A DNA stretch of 64,000 nt from Papaver somniferum (taxonomy: Eukaryota > Streptophyta > Magnoliopsida > Ranunculales > Papaveraceae), in NCBI RefSeq assembly GCF_003573695.1, contig NC_039358.1, forward strand, positions 191,184,418 to 191,248,417, written 5' to 3'. Within the stretch, counting starts at the first letter, position 1. Each line of letters begins with the position of its first letter. Positions 11,237 through 21,653 of the stretch are shown piece after piece. Made by a program: the position numbers and the translations under genes. The notes below the pieces were generated by a model. It did no database searches, was not told the DNA's origin, and was given only the letters and a program-made list of their open reading frames with translations.

Positions 11237-12861
11237 AGGAAAAACTACTTCTTAAATTTGTTTTTATGATTATTGATTGATTCTGAATGATTTCTAAGAC
11301 AGAGAGAGGCGAAAAGGGAAACCTGGTGATGTTTTGTTTACTTCGATTCTGTTGTCATCACTCACAATAATTTTATTTATGTTGTTGTTGATGATTAACG
11401 AGTTGTGGTCGATTCAGACGTGATACGAGAAGAAATCAAAAGGGGTTTCTGTTGAATTTGGATTTAACTCGAGTTATGAGAGGAAATTGAAGTTAGGCCA
11501 TGAAATTAGGGTTCCGTCTTGCAGTGGAAGTTTGAGCTCATGCCATGGAATTGCAAAGAAGTACATGGAGAAAGAAGGATTTCAGTGAGTTTAATCTGAG
11601 ACTGAAAAGTGGGAATCGTTGTTGAATCGAGAAGAAACTCTGGTGGTGATTTGAATTAGGGAAGAACGAGTAGTTGTTGCCATGGTACAATTGGGATTGA
11701 TGATTGAGATATGATGTAATTCAAATTCACAAAGGTTTTGTAGGAATGGGTTTGAGTTAATTTTGGTGTTGGCAGTAAGAGGGGTTCAGTTCAGTGGAGA
11801 TTAAGGAATTCTTGTAGTTCAATATGAAGAGATGGTGAAATTTAGGAAGGGGAGAAAGAACTGGAACTAAAAGTTGCATATGGAACAGAAAATGGAAGCT
11901 GATATGAAGTTGTTGGTTCTGTTGGTGTTTGCAAATATAATGGACTGAAGGATGGGATGGTGCTGTAACTAGAAGGAGTGTGTTTAGAAGAATGTTTAGG
12001 TCAGGTACCAAATGTAATGGCTTGAGTCTGTGATAGAGTTGAAGGTGCAGTTGTTAAGCTACAGGAAATGGGTGTTGCAAAGTGTAATGCAATGGATGAA
12101 AAGGTTGTAGCTTTGGTCTGAAATATGGAAATTATGGAGCTGACAAGATGGACTAGGTCGAGCTATGCCGATAGGTGGTGCTGATTATCATGTCTTGTTT
12201 CTGATGGTGGTGTTGTTTTAATGGAGTTACAGGGGTTGAGTTGTTGTTCTTGAGAAAGTGTAGATGAATTGTTGGTAGTTCCAGCTGATTGCAGATGATG
12301 GCTGTGAAATGGATATGCTTGTAGAGGTGTTATGAGTCTGCAATGAAGTTAGAGATTGTAAGAGATTGCAGGTAGTTTAGTGGTGATGTTGAATTTGGGT
12401 TGAAGCTGAAAGGCTTGAAGCATTGCAGGTTATAGTGCAACTGCAGTTTGTATAGTAAAAGTGCTGAAGTTGGCGGTGGTGTAGCTCAACTTGCAGATGT
12501 TGGTTGCTTGAGAAGTTGCAGGTGTATGTTGGTGCTGTCAAATGGCGGGAATGCTGAAACGATCAAGAATGGGTTGGTAGAAGCAAGGAAAGCAGAGAAT
12601 TGTTTTGGTCTTCAGACTTGCAGCTAAACTGAAGCTACAAGAGATGTGCTGGTGATTGTGAACTGGTATTTTAATTGTTTACCAGCTAAGGTGAAGTGAG
12701 TTAGGAATGGTGGTGTTGATGTTGGTTTTAATGAATTATGCATTTAAAAGAAAATGGAGCTAAAAGGATGCTGCAATGGCAAGGAAAAGGAGATGGAAGT
12801 GCAAATGGGTTTGGTGTGCGTGTGACGTGCATTTAAAAGAAAATGGAGGTGTGAATAGTGA
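11237..12861. other. G/T-rich non-coding stretch downstream of the leader ORF
   Basis: Marked strand bias: the plus strand is rich in G and T (TTGGTGGT, GTTGCAGG, GTTGATG words). No long frame with family resemblance is present on either strand; 11757-12011 on the minus strand is an artefact of the bias. It could be remaining internal sequence of the Gypsy-like element, whose 3' LTR is not seen, or another non-autonomous repeat. Confidence 0.45.
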
Positions 12862-13680
12862 TGCATAACAGGTTATGCATCTACAAAATTTGTTGCATAA
12901 CTTGTTATGCATTCTCGAAATTGGTTGCGTAACACGTTCTGCACTTTTTTTTTTTTTTTTTGCATAACTTGTTATGCAGTTCAGAAAACGGTTGCATAAC
13001 ACGTTATGCAACTACTTTTTTCTTAGTATTGAAACCAACAAAAAATAAGGATGCATAACTTCTCATGCACCTACAGTAATATCTACATAACATGTTATGC
13101 AGTCATGAAAATGGATGCATAACCTGTTATGCATTTGAAAATATGACTGCATAATGCGTTATGCATCGAGAAATTGTTGCACAATCTTTTATGCATCGAG
13201 AAAATAAATGCATAACTTGATATGCATCCGTAAATATGGATGCATACTGCATTATGCATTAATTTTTTTATGTACGCACTAAAATCAACCAAAACAATGG
13301 TTACATAACTTGTTATAAATGCATAACTTTGTTATCCAAATGCATAATTTGTTATACAGTGGAGAAAATGGTTGCATAATTCGTTATGCGTCTGCAGAAT
13401 GTGTTATGCATCTTTTTTGGTGGCTGCAGAATGGTTATGTATCAAGTTTTCGAAAATTTTGCCTAAAATGATGATCACCTCCGATTTTTTCGTGAAAAAC
13501 AAAAATTTGATATTCTTGTTTGTACTCGTTGCGTAGCTTTATTAAACATATTTCCAACGATATAAAATTTGTAAAATTCCAATGCGCGGATTTTTAGATA
13601 TGTTATATCCAAGTTGCATTGCCAATTATACCCCTGATGCATAACCCGTCATGCGGATGCATAATCCGTCATGCAGACAT
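12862..13680. repeat. Array of about 19 palindromic TGCATAAC-N2-GTTATGCA boxes
   Basis: Boxes of the form TGCATAACNNGTTATGCA occur near 12862, 12891, 12924, 12960, 12992, 13050, 13083, 13114, 13146, 13176, 13208, 13239, 13300, 13319, 13340, 13371, 13396, 13638 and 13658. In the core (13083-13258) the spacing is 30-32 bp. Each box is a near-perfect inverted repeat; the spacers are variable and A-rich. Some copies have decayed halves (TGCACAATC, GCAGAATG). Unlike a tandem satellite, only the palindrome is conserved. It looks like a cluster of binding sites for a dimeric protein, such as the subterminal sites recognised by a transposase. No matching transposase is visible. Confidence 0.85.
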
Positions 13681-14446
13681 TTTTAATAATTTCATATAAT
13701 TATGGGTGTCACGGAAATAGTTATGAGTGTCACGGTAGCTAAAATTAATTATGGGCCTGACAATGAGAACATTATTTTCTTTGGGCCTACGCCTAATTTC
13801 CCAATTTATTTCTTCTGGATTTTTTCTTCACCGGCAATAACTCACGATTACCAGACCCACCGTGAGTATTACAAACATCTGAATTTTTCGAACTCCGGCT
13901 AATACTCCCGCGGATACCAGACTGTCCGCGAAGAATAAATTTCCCTGAGTTTTGTTTCGGCATAGTCATTCCACGGACACTTCTCTGTCTGTGAAAATTA
14001 TTTTAATTCTTACTTTTACTCTGGTCATTCACGTACAGTTTGGTAATCGTGAGAATTGTGTTCTTCTGAGTTTTGTAAACTCGGTTGCTTCAACGCCGTC
14101 TCATTTCTTCTCCATCACCGATGTAACAACAGCTCCAACTTCCATCGCTATCACCATTAGCTAATCATCTTCTCTGCCAAGCTCGACCATGACCACAACT
14201 CCAAATGATCACTAATGGCTGCACCACGTCTCTCCTATCAGATATCTTCCAGCATCACCATTAGTTCATCATCACTGCCCATCAACAGCTCCCTTGCTTC
14301 ATTGCATACTCCGTCAACATCGACCCAAACTCGACATCTTCCATTATCGAGCTTCTCTGACAACTGCCAATGGCTATCAACAGACTTCTCCATCGAGCAT
14401 CACTGCCATCATTCTCTCTATCACATGCTTCTCGACAGCATCACTT
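13681..14446. other. Left flank of the Copia insertion, no supported gene
   Basis: It starts with two GAGTGTCACGG/GGGTGTCACGG words, then becomes pyrimidine-rich with TCATC/CCATC-rich sequence that continues on the other side of the Copia element (19173-19740). Short plus-strand Ser/Thr/His-rich frames (14215-14454) reflect this composition; none resembles a known protein. The Copia element therefore interrupts one continuous older sequence. Confidence 0.5.
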
Positions 14447-14451
14447 CCATG

Positions 14452-14659
14452 TAATAGCTGAGAGTCTCATAGAGTTCTCACGTGTATCAGAGTGTGTGAG
14501 AAATGCCTCTTATTGGCTGAGTATGAGCTGTTCACAGCCTGTCATGTTAGGACAGCTCTTGTCTTGGTCAGGACTTGTATAAATGCAGGTCTGCATTGTT
14601 TTAAGTGTGTAAGAAAGAAATCAGACTTTTGTCTTTCAATCAATGATATAATACTACTA
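14452..14659 (+). repeat. 5' LTR of the Copia element
   Basis: 208 bp; contains TATAAAT at 14578-14584, then GCAGGTCTGC and a TTTAAGTGTG run that would be R-U5. It ends TACTACTA immediately before the PBS. Confidence 0.95.
14578..14584 (+). promoter_or_regulatory. TATA box in the Copia 5' LTR
   Basis: TATAAAT preceded by GGACTTG and about 80 bp from the LTR end. The same box lies at 19086-19092 in the 3' LTR. By position it is the element's promoter for genomic RNA. Confidence 0.65.
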
Positions 14660-14669
14660 TGGTATCAGA
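14660..14669 (+). other. Primer binding site, initiator-Met tRNA type
   Basis: TGGTATCAGA follows the LTR with no spacer. It is the usual Copia PBS complementary to the 3' end of plant initiator tRNA-Met; complementarity weakens afterwards (TAAGGC). Confidence 0.9.
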
Positions 14670-14778
14670 TAAGGCTTCCGCATCAGCCATTAATGGAGTT
14701 CAAACTATCAACAATTTTTCAGATCTAGTTTCTTTAAAACAATCAAAACTTTAATCTGTTTTTCAATTCAATCACTCA

Positions 14779-15639
14779 ATGGCAACATATGAATCAAGAA
14801 TCTCTCAAGTTCCTCTCAATCAAATTTCACAAATACTCAGTTACAAACTCAAAGATGACAATTTTCTTACCTGGAAATCACTTCTTCTACCACTTCTGCG
14901 TCGATATAGAGTAAATGGTTTTCTTGATGGATCTTTACCATGTCCACCTTATCTGCTCAATAATGGAGTTAATCCTGGTTATACAGCTTGGCATGATGAT
15001 GATACTACTCTTGTACTATGGATTCAGATGTCTATCTCTGAATCTGTAATTCCATACGTTGTTGGAGCAGATTCTTCAAAAGATTTATGGGATAATATTG
15101 ATTCAAGATATGCAAGAAGTTCATCTACACATTCAATTCAACTTCGTCTCAAACTTCAATCCACAAAACTTGGGTCAGGTACAGTTTCTACCTTCCTAAG
15201 TGAAATCAAGAAAATAACAGATGAATTGTTTGCTGCTGGTTCACAGATTCATGATGATGAATTAGTTGTTACTATACTCAATGGGTTAGGCCAAGATTAT
15301 AGTTCTTTCTGTACATCTATTCGTATTTGCAATCCACCAATCTCTTCAAAGGAACTTCACAATTTGCTTCTTACTGAAGAAATAATTGTTACAAATAAGC
15401 AAAAGAATTTACTTACTGAGGCCAATTCAAAGGCATTTGCTGCTACAAGACCTTTTGTTCAAAATTATAAAAGTAATGGCAGAGGTTATCATAATTCTTC
15501 AAGACCTGCAGTTCCATACTCTGGATATATCAGACCACCCTCATTTTTTATCCAAGAGGTTATTCTCAATTTCAGATGCATTCTGCTTCTTCATCCACAA
15601 CATCACCTCATTTCCATTCAAAACCTCACTATGGTTTAA
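14779..15639 (+). CDS. gag: Copia gag (capsid) ORF
   Basis: Starts at ATG 14779, about 110 bp after the PBS. It shows the plant Copia gag pattern: KLKDDNFLTWKSLLLPLLR (residues about 23-41), then a UBN2-type core with LWDNIDSRYAR, LRLKLQSTKLGSGTVSTFLS and ILNGLGQDYSSF, and a helix before the linker. It forms virus-like-particle capsid and packages the RNA. Gag-like sequence is real to about residue 255 (PPSF). At the T-run at 15544-15550 the gag reading moves into the pol frame, where FYPRGYSQFQ continues naturally; the last residues of the gag frame look non-native. In related elements gag and pol are one ORF, so this is either a one-base indel or a programmed frameshift. Confidence 0.9.
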   Translation: MATYESRISQVPLNQISQILSYKLKDDNFLTWKSLLLPLLRRYRVNGFLDGSLPCPPYLLNNGVNPGYTAWHDDDTTLVLWIQMSISESVIPYVVGADSSKDLWDNIDSRYARSSSTHSIQLRLKLQSTKLGSGTVSTFLSEIKKITDELFAAGSQIHDDELVVTILNGLGQDYSSFCTSIRICNPPISSKELHNLLLTEEIIVTNKQKNLLTEANSKAFAATRPFVQNYKSNGRGYHNSSRPAVPYSGYIRPPSFFIQEVILNFRCILLLHPQHHLISIQNLTMV

Positions 15640-18600
15640 CTTCTTCATCTTCTGCACCACCACCAATAACTGACAAGATTTGGCAGATCTGCAACAAAAC
15701 TGGTCATCTTTCTTTGGAATGTAGACACAGATTAAATTTTGCCTATCAGAACAACTATACTCCTCACAACCTCAGTGCCATGCTTGCTACTGCCAATATC
15801 ATGGGTGAAAATCCTTGGTATGCTGACTCTGGAGCAAATAGTCATATCACTAATGATGAATCTGAATTGCCTGAAGCAACAACTTTTGAAGGGGCTGATG
15901 AGATTCAAACAGCTAACGGAGAAGGTATGCCAATTACTCATATTGGTCATGTGTCTAAAACATCTTCCTCTCATTCTTTTAATCTAAACAATGTGCTTCT
16001 TGTTCCAAAATCATCTCAAAACTTATTATCAGTGCATAAGTTCACTAGTGACAACAACTGTTCTATTACTTTTGATTCTATTGGTTTTGTTGTTAAGGAT
16101 TACTCAACTGGGAAGATCATTTTACAAGGGCCACATAAAGGAGGATTATATCCAGTGAATTTTACCAAGTCTACTAAGAATAAAGCTCTCTTTAGCAACA
16201 ATAATTCAGCTACAATTTGGCATCAAAGATTGGCTCATCCATCATTTCAAGTACTTCAAAAGGTGTGCAGAGATATGCAATTGTCTAGTTTAGTCAAAAC
16301 ACCATTATTTTGTAATGACTGTCATCTAGGGAAAAGTCATAAATTGCCCTTTACTCTGTCTTCACATAGGGCTCAATCTCCACTAGAACTAGTGCATATG
16401 GACTTATGGGGTCCTAGTCCTGTAACATCTTCAAATGGCTTCAGATATTATGTTAACCTCATAGATGACTATTCAAGATTCTGTTGGATATTTCCTTTGT
16501 CTGAAAAGTCTGAATTCAAAGAAATTTTTCTAAATTTCAAGTCTATGACTGAAAAGTTACTGCACACTTCAATTATTAAAATTAGAACTGATGGAGGAGG
16601 GGAATTCATCAATAATGCACTACAAGAATTTTTGATTTCACATGGAATTACTCATGAGGTTTCTTGTCCTCACACTCAAGAACAAAATGGATTGGCTGAA
16701 TCCAAACATAGACATCTTGTAGACACAGGGAGAACTTTCTTAATTCAATCAGGTCTGTCAGAAAAATTTTGGGTTGATTCTTTTCATACAGCCAATTATG
16801 TTATTAATAGACTGCCTGTCAGAAGTCTGGAATACTTATCTCCTTTTGAAAAGCTGTTTGGTCAGAAACCAGATTATTCCTTCTTCAGATCTTTTGGTTC
16901 ATCATGTTTTCCATGGATAAGGCCATATACTACACATAAACTTCAACCAAGGAGTGTACACTGTGTTTTTATTGGTTACAGTTCTATGCACAAAGGATAC
17001 AGATGTTTAGATATTAAAACAGGGAAAGTATACATCTCTAGACATGTGGTTTTTAATGAGACTTTCTTCCCATTGAGATCTTCAGATACAATACTTCCTG
17101 ACATTACCAATTCACCAGCATTAACTGATACTACTTCTACAGCTCCATATGCCAAGATATCTGCACCAACATCTGCAACATCAACCTCACCAGCTGCTTC
17201 TATTGATACTTTATCTACTGATCCTTCAAATATTATTAAGTCATCTGATGCTTCCACTACAACAATATCTGAACATACTTCAGCTTCTGGTATTTCTTCA
17301 CTGGCTAATTCACACTCCATGGTTACAAGGGGTAAAAGAGGTATTTTTAAACCCAAAGTTTTTAATACAAAATATGTTCTATCAGCAAATTTTACTTCTG
17401 ATATACCACCACCAACACCTACTTGTTATTCTAAGGCAATAAAAATACCTCAATGGAAACAATCTATGGAAGAAGAACATACATCACTTAAGGATGCAGG
17501 AACATATACACTTGTTGCACCAGATCCATCCTATAATGTTGTAGGCTGTAAGTGGGTCTTTAGAATCAAATATAAGGCTGATGGTTCTTTAGATAAATGT
17601 AAATCTAGATTGGTTGCCAAAGGTTTTCATCAACAAGAAGGAATTGACTATACAGAAACTTTCAGTCCTGTAGCCAAACCAACAACAATAAGACTCATAA
17701 TTTCATTGGCAGTTCACTTCAACTGGGTTATGAAACAATTGGATGTTAGTAATGCTTTTTTACATGGGGATTTAGCTGAAGATGTCTATATGCAACAACC
17801 TCCAGGCTTTGTTGATCAAACCAAACCACATTATGTATGTAAACTACATAAATCTATATATGGTCTGAAGCAAGCTCCCAGAGCTTGGTATGATAAATTG
17901 TTACAAATTCTTCTCACTCATGACTTCAAAACTTCATTAGAAGATGCTTCCTTATCTGTTCAAAAGTTTGGCTCAAGGATTACAGTTCTTCTGGTTTATG
18001 TAGATGACATTATTATCACTGGGAATTCAACTGAGTATATTTCTCAGTTTATCAATCATCTTAAGACATACTTTCCTATCAAAGACTTGGGTTCTCTTCA
18101 TTATTTTCTTGGTCTTCAGGTGAAAAGAAATTCAGAAAACCTCTTTCTTAGTCAAACTAAGTATGCATTGGACTTATTGGAGAAATTTAATATGACTGGT
18201 GCTAAGCCCTGCAATACACCAGTTTCACTTTCTATTTCACTCACTGCTTCAGCTGGTATTCCATTAGAATATCCAAGTGAATACAGATCATTAGTGGGTG
18301 CTCTACAATATCTTACTTGGACAAGACCTGAAATTGGTTTTGCAGTAAATCAGGTGTGTCTTTATATGCAGGCTCCTACTGATCAACATTTTATTGCAGC
18401 CAAGAGAATTCTAAGATACATCAAAGGCACTCTAGACTATGGTATACTGTTTTCCAAAGGCCTTCTTACATTACATGGATTCAGTGATGCTGACTGGGCA
18501 GGATCAATTGATACAAGAAGATCTACAGGAGGTTTTTGTATATTTTTTGGTCCTAATCCAATTTCTTGGTCTAGCAAAAGACAAGGTAGTGTCTCAAGAA

Positions 18601-18962
18601 GTTCCACTGAATCAGAATACAGGTCTCTAGCCAACACAACAGCAGAAATTGTTTGGGTTTGTCAACTACTTAAGGATCTTCATCTCTTGCTTCATGCTCC
18701 ACCATTGATATCTTGTGACAATCAAAGTGCAGTTTCTCTGTCATCTAATCCAGTATTTCACAGTAAAATGAAACATCTGGCCATTGACTATCATTTTGTC
18801 AGAGAACTTGTTCAAAACAAAAACATTCAGGTCACATATATTTCCACTTGGGATCAAATTGCGGACATTCTCACCAAGGGTCTGGCAGGGCCACGGTTTT
18901 CTACACTCAGAGACAAGCTAAAGGTTCTCTCTAGTCACAACCTCCATCTTGAGGGGGGCTAA
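15576..18962 (+). CDS. pol: Copia pol polyprotein (protease, integrase, reverse transcriptase, RNase H)
   Basis: A 1,128-codon open frame, also open a few codons upstream of its first ATG to the gag junction. In order: zinc-knuckle WQICNKTGHLSLEC, in which the first Cys is Trp; aspartic protease WYADSGANSHITND; integrase HQRLAHPS...CNDCHLGKSH, then DLWGPSP, RTDGGGEFIN and QNGLAESKHR (the D, D, E catalytic set); reverse transcriptase CKWVFRIKYKADGSLDKCKS, VAKGFHQQEGIDYTETFSPV, QLDVSNAFLHGDL and YVDDIIITG (YVDD active site); RNase H SDADWAGSIDTRRSTGGFCI and STESEYRSLA; ending DQIADILTKGL. It copies element RNA into DNA and integrates it. The stop TAA overlaps the first base of the 3' LTR. All catalytic motifs look intact. 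The knuckle Cys to Trp change is the notable defect. Confidence 0.95.
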   Translation: MHSASSSTTSPHFHSKPHYGLTSSSSAPPPITDKIWQICNKTGHLSLECRHRLNFAYQNNYTPHNLSAMLATANIMGENPWYADSGANSHITNDESELPEATTFEGADEIQTANGEGMPITHIGHVSKTSSSHSFNLNNVLLVPKSSQNLLSVHKFTSDNNCSITFDSIGFVVKDYSTGKIILQGPHKGGLYPVNFTKSTKNKALFSNNNSATIWHQRLAHPSFQVLQKVCRDMQLSSLVKTPLFCNDCHLGKSHKLPFTLSSHRAQSPLELVHMDLWGPSPVTSSNGFRYYVNLIDDYSRFCWIFPLSEKSEFKEIFLNFKSMTEKLLHTSIIKIRTDGGGEFINNALQEFLISHGITHEVSCPHTQEQNGLAESKHRHLVDTGRTFLIQSGLSEKFWVDSFHTANYVINRLPVRSLEYLSPFEKLFGQKPDYSFFRSFGSSCFPWIRPYTTHKLQPRSVHCVFIGYSSMHKGYRCLDIKTGKVYISRHVVFNETFFPLRSSDTILPDITNSPALTDTTSTAPYAKISAPTSATSTSPAASIDTLSTDPSNIIKSSDASTTTISEHTSASGISSLANSHSMVTRGKRGIFKPKVFNTKYVLSANFTSDIPPPTPTCYSKAIKIPQWKQSMEEEHTSLKDAGTYTLVAPDPSYNVVGCKWVFRIKYKADGSLDKCKSRLVAKGFHQQEGIDYTETFSPVAKPTTIRLIISLAVHFNWVMKQLDVSNAFLHGDLAEDVYMQQPPGFVDQTKPHYVCKLHKSIYGLKQAPRAWYDKLLQILLTHDFKTSLEDASLSVQKFGSRITVLLVYVDDIIITGNSTEYISQFINHLKTYFPIKDLGSLHYFLGLQVKRNSENLFLSQTKYALDLLEKFNMTGAKPCNTPVSLSISLTASAGIPLEYPSEYRSLVGALQYLTWTRPEIGFAVNQVCLYMQAPTDQHFIAAKRILRYIKGTLDYGILFSKGLLTLHGFSDADWAGSIDTRRSTGGFCIFFGPNPISWSSKRQGSVSRSSTESEYRSLANTTAEIVWVCQLLKDLHLLLHAPPLISCDNQSAVSLSSNPVFHSKMKHLAIDYHFVRELVQNKNIQVTYISTWDQIADILTKGLAGPRFSTLRDKLKVLSSHNLHLEGG
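18951..18959 (+). other. Polypurine tract of the Copia element
   Basis: GAGGGGGGC directly precedes the 3' LTR and encodes the last residues of pol (EGG). It would prime plus-strand DNA synthesis. Confidence 0.85.
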
Positions 18963-19167
18963 TAGCTGAGAGTCTCATAGAGTTCTCACGTGTATCAGAG
19001 TGTGTGAGAAATGCCTCTTATTGGCTGAGTATGAGCTGTTCACAGCCTGTCATGTTAGGACAGCTCTTGTCTTGGTCAGGACTTGTATAAATGCAGGTCT
19101 GCATTGTTTTAAGTGTGTAAGAAAGAAATCAGACTTTTGTCTTTCAATCAATGATATAATACTACTA
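18960..19167 (+). repeat. 3' LTR of the Copia element
   Basis: 208 bp, identical to 14452-14659 on direct comparison, followed by the second CCATG target copy. Confidence 0.95.
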
Positions 19168-19172
19168 CCATG

Positions 19173-21455
19173 AACCACCAACTAACTCCTCATCTTGAGA
19201 TCAACTGATATCTCTCGGCTAAATCTTTCCAGCATTACAACAAATGCCAGCAGCAACAAAACTCGAACCATATCCCTGTTCATCATCGATAATGGCAGCA
19301 GCCATCAACCTAACTCAGTTCTCAGCTCCATCGAGAATAACAGCATCCATCGTTATCACTGCCAGCTCCTACAACAACTTCATCTCGTTGGCATCATCTT
19401 CCCTTCTCTTCCATTGTCGTCTCCTGAAACTTGATTACCGTTACACCGACATCTCCCAAAAGACCACGAATAACAACTCTCATTCAACTTCCAGTCATAG
19501 AAGACTGGCAATTTAATTAATATTATGTCGCCGACCTGAGTAGAAATTCGGGTGCCTATAACAGTTTTGTAGGTTCTCTAGCTTTCGACAACTTCGGCTT
19601 GCTTCAAATGCTTCCAGATTCTTCATACTATGTCGGATTGACTCCATTCTTCCACCATTGGCTTCATCTTTCCGTCCTCTTCGAGATGATATCAAGGACT
19701 CCTGGATATGAACGAGCTATACTTGGTCTTTGGCACTTCTCCACTTGTATCTAACTTCTTTTATTGCACAATTACGTGCAAATTCACTTCTTTTAGACAA
19801 TTCACCTAGCAAAACATAAATAAGGGAGAAAAAGAGTAATATACAATAATTCACAAGAATATATAGCAATTACTAGCATGGATTCGACACTAAATATATG
19901 CAAAATATGCACTTAACAGCCCTAAACAAGCTTAAAACTCAAAAACCTTCTTCCCTCCAGGTAGCTTATTTCCCGGGCATCAAAAAGTTGGGGTGGATCA
20001 TCAAAAACGGACATCGTATGAAGATTCTTTAGCGGTTTTAACAAAGACCTAATTTCTGAATTTTTTGATGATAAATTATGACGAAATTCCTCATTCATCC
20101 ACATGGATTTCCATAAATCCAACCATCAAGCGACGAGTGCATGTTGTTAATTGTTATGAAGATGATACAAGATGAAGCCCTATTTAGGTCATCCAAAAAC
20201 CATTTGGGGAGTTAAAGCAACGACATCAGACATAAGTATTTTTTTCAAGATCATCACAAGCAATCTTACATCATCGCCATGATTATCACAATTCATCGAC
20301 CAAATTTGATCGTCAATATTACGGTATTTATACTCCCATACGCTCATACAGAAAGAAATTCCACTGCAATTGGTGATACATAATTGGCCATTCGAAGACC
20401 AATTTGTTGCTGGATGAAGAATGTGCCTGAAATACATAGACTTCCTTTCATATGTATTGGTTAGAGGCAAATGAATTTTCTTATACAAGTCAAATGGAAA
20501 TTAATAGTACAAAATTGATCCTTCTACCACACCGGTCAGCCGTGCTTCACCAATTTATGCTCTCCAGACGATGCTCTATCATCCTGCAAGCACTACTACA
20601 TCAACTATTACTCCTCAGTCGATTACTCGACATCATTGGAGCATCATCGAATCATAAATTCAGGTAAAATTTAACTAAGCTCGTTCATTTATTTTGCTTA
20701 TGTTAGTAATAATCACCATCTAGTGATACTGCGGAACGTGACTGTCCCCCACTAATCATGGGACTTAATGTTGATGGTGGATTTTTGACAAAGGTTAAAT
20801 TCGTAAAATCGCATAGAAAAATATGTATCTCTGTTCAGTATCAGAAGCATAAAAATTTATGTCTTCACATTCCGCAATAAAAATGAATTGAAGTCTTGTA
20901 ACCTCATCAAAGCAACAATATATGACAACAATATTAGAATCTCTGAGGCAGAACCTTCAATATTTCATATATTTTGTCATTTATGCTGAGCGGCTCAACA
21001 TCTATTTTTGTATTTGAAATTCTGGAATCAATCAGAAATCTTTTCACTTTTGATTATTTAAAAAAAACTATATATAATAAAGTTTCTTTTTTGGAGCAAA
21101 AGACCTTATCATAATACCTCTCACCTCATAAAATGAAGTCGCATGCTCTTTAATTGTATATAATATCTCACAAATGCTAAGAAAAAAATTATCGCACGAT
21201 CGCTGGACAATGCATCTCTGGTTGCATCAACTCTTCCCATATGTTCATAATAATACAGAATGATATTCAGATCGAATATGATGTTGCATCCTATATTTCG
21301 ATTCTCGAGATAATTAAATGCTCCAAGACAGATTGCATTCTAGGATAGAACGACTAATTAATTAATTAATTGTAGTGTTTGTGTTTATCGGATGAACTCC
21401 TAAAAAATATTCCATTTTCATCCTAAATATTTTATTACTTCATTTCATGGCTTTT
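19173..21455. other. Right flank of Copia and following AT-rich DNA
   Basis: To about 19740 the TCATC/CCATC-rich host sequence interrupted by Copia continues. From there to 21455 the DNA is AT-rich with scattered short frames; the only one worth noting is 20189-20488 on the minus strand (separate entry). No RNA genes or structured repeats were found. Confidence 0.5.
20189..20488 (-). CDS. Hypothetical fragment, possibly an F-box-associated domain remnant
   Basis: A 99-codon minus-strand frame holds NGQLCITNCSGISFCMSVWE, then YKYRNIDDQIWSMNCDN. The LC....(SVWEYKY)...IW.MN layout recalls a strand pair of plant F-box-associated domains. No F-box precedes it, and the following sequence (to 19922) is broken by stops in every frame. 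The similarity is a visual impression only; it may be chance. Confidence 0.22.
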   Translation of the reverse strand: MYKKIHLPLTNTYERKSMYFRHILHPATNWSSNGQLCITNCSGISFCMSVWEYKYRNIDDQIWSMNCDNHGDDVRLLVMILKKILMSDVVALTPQMVFG

Positions 21456-21653
21456 CTCGGTTCTTCAATGGACGGATTAGAAGAAGAATATAAACGCCTA
21501 CATAGTGCTTGTTTCTTTGTGCAAGTCATTTTATATCTATGTTTAACAGACAATCTCGGTTCTTCAATTGACGGATTAGAAGAAGAATTTAAATGCCTAC
21601 CTAGTGCTTGTTTCTTTGTGCGAGTCATTTTACATCTATATTTAATAGGCAAT
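21456..21653. repeat. 99-bp direct tandem duplication
   Basis: Two adjacent copies starting CTCGGTTCTTCAAT at 21456 and 21555, differing at about ten positions. Both strands are open across it (21447-21674 plus, 21440-21652 minus) because 99 is a multiple of 3, but no protein family is recognisable. Confidence 0.85.

Larger units (their letters stand above)
14452..19167 (+). mobile_element. Ty1/Copia LTR retrotransposon, structurally complete, young
   Basis: The 4,716-bp element has two 208-bp LTRs (14452-14659 and 18960-19167) that I find identical base for base. It is flanked by a 5-bp target duplication CCATG (14447-14451 and 19168-19172), with an initiator-Met-type PBS and a G-rich polypurine tract. 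Domain order is gag, protease, integrase, reverse transcriptase, RNase H, which defines Copia. LTR termini are TAATAG...CTACTA rather than the usual TG...CA. Identical LTRs imply recent insertion. The only clear coding defects are a gag/pol frame change at a T-run near 15545 and an altered zinc-knuckle residue, so it may be non-autonomous or may express pol by frameshifting. Confidence 0.95.

Noticed and set aside
12862..13680. CRISPR array
   Set aside because: Repeats are short imperfect palindromes with A-rich variable spacing in plant DNA; there is no identical direct repeat or cas gene.
13702..14454. Host gene interrupted by the Copia element
   Set aside because: Frames on either side of the insertion do not join into a protein-like product when one CCATG copy is removed; the region is low-complexity pyrimidine-rich DNA.
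16976..17356. Minus-strand 126-codon frame inside the Copia pol
   Set aside because: Lies entirely within the integrase-RT linker of pol, which is Ser/Thr-rich; the antisense frame is a composition effect.
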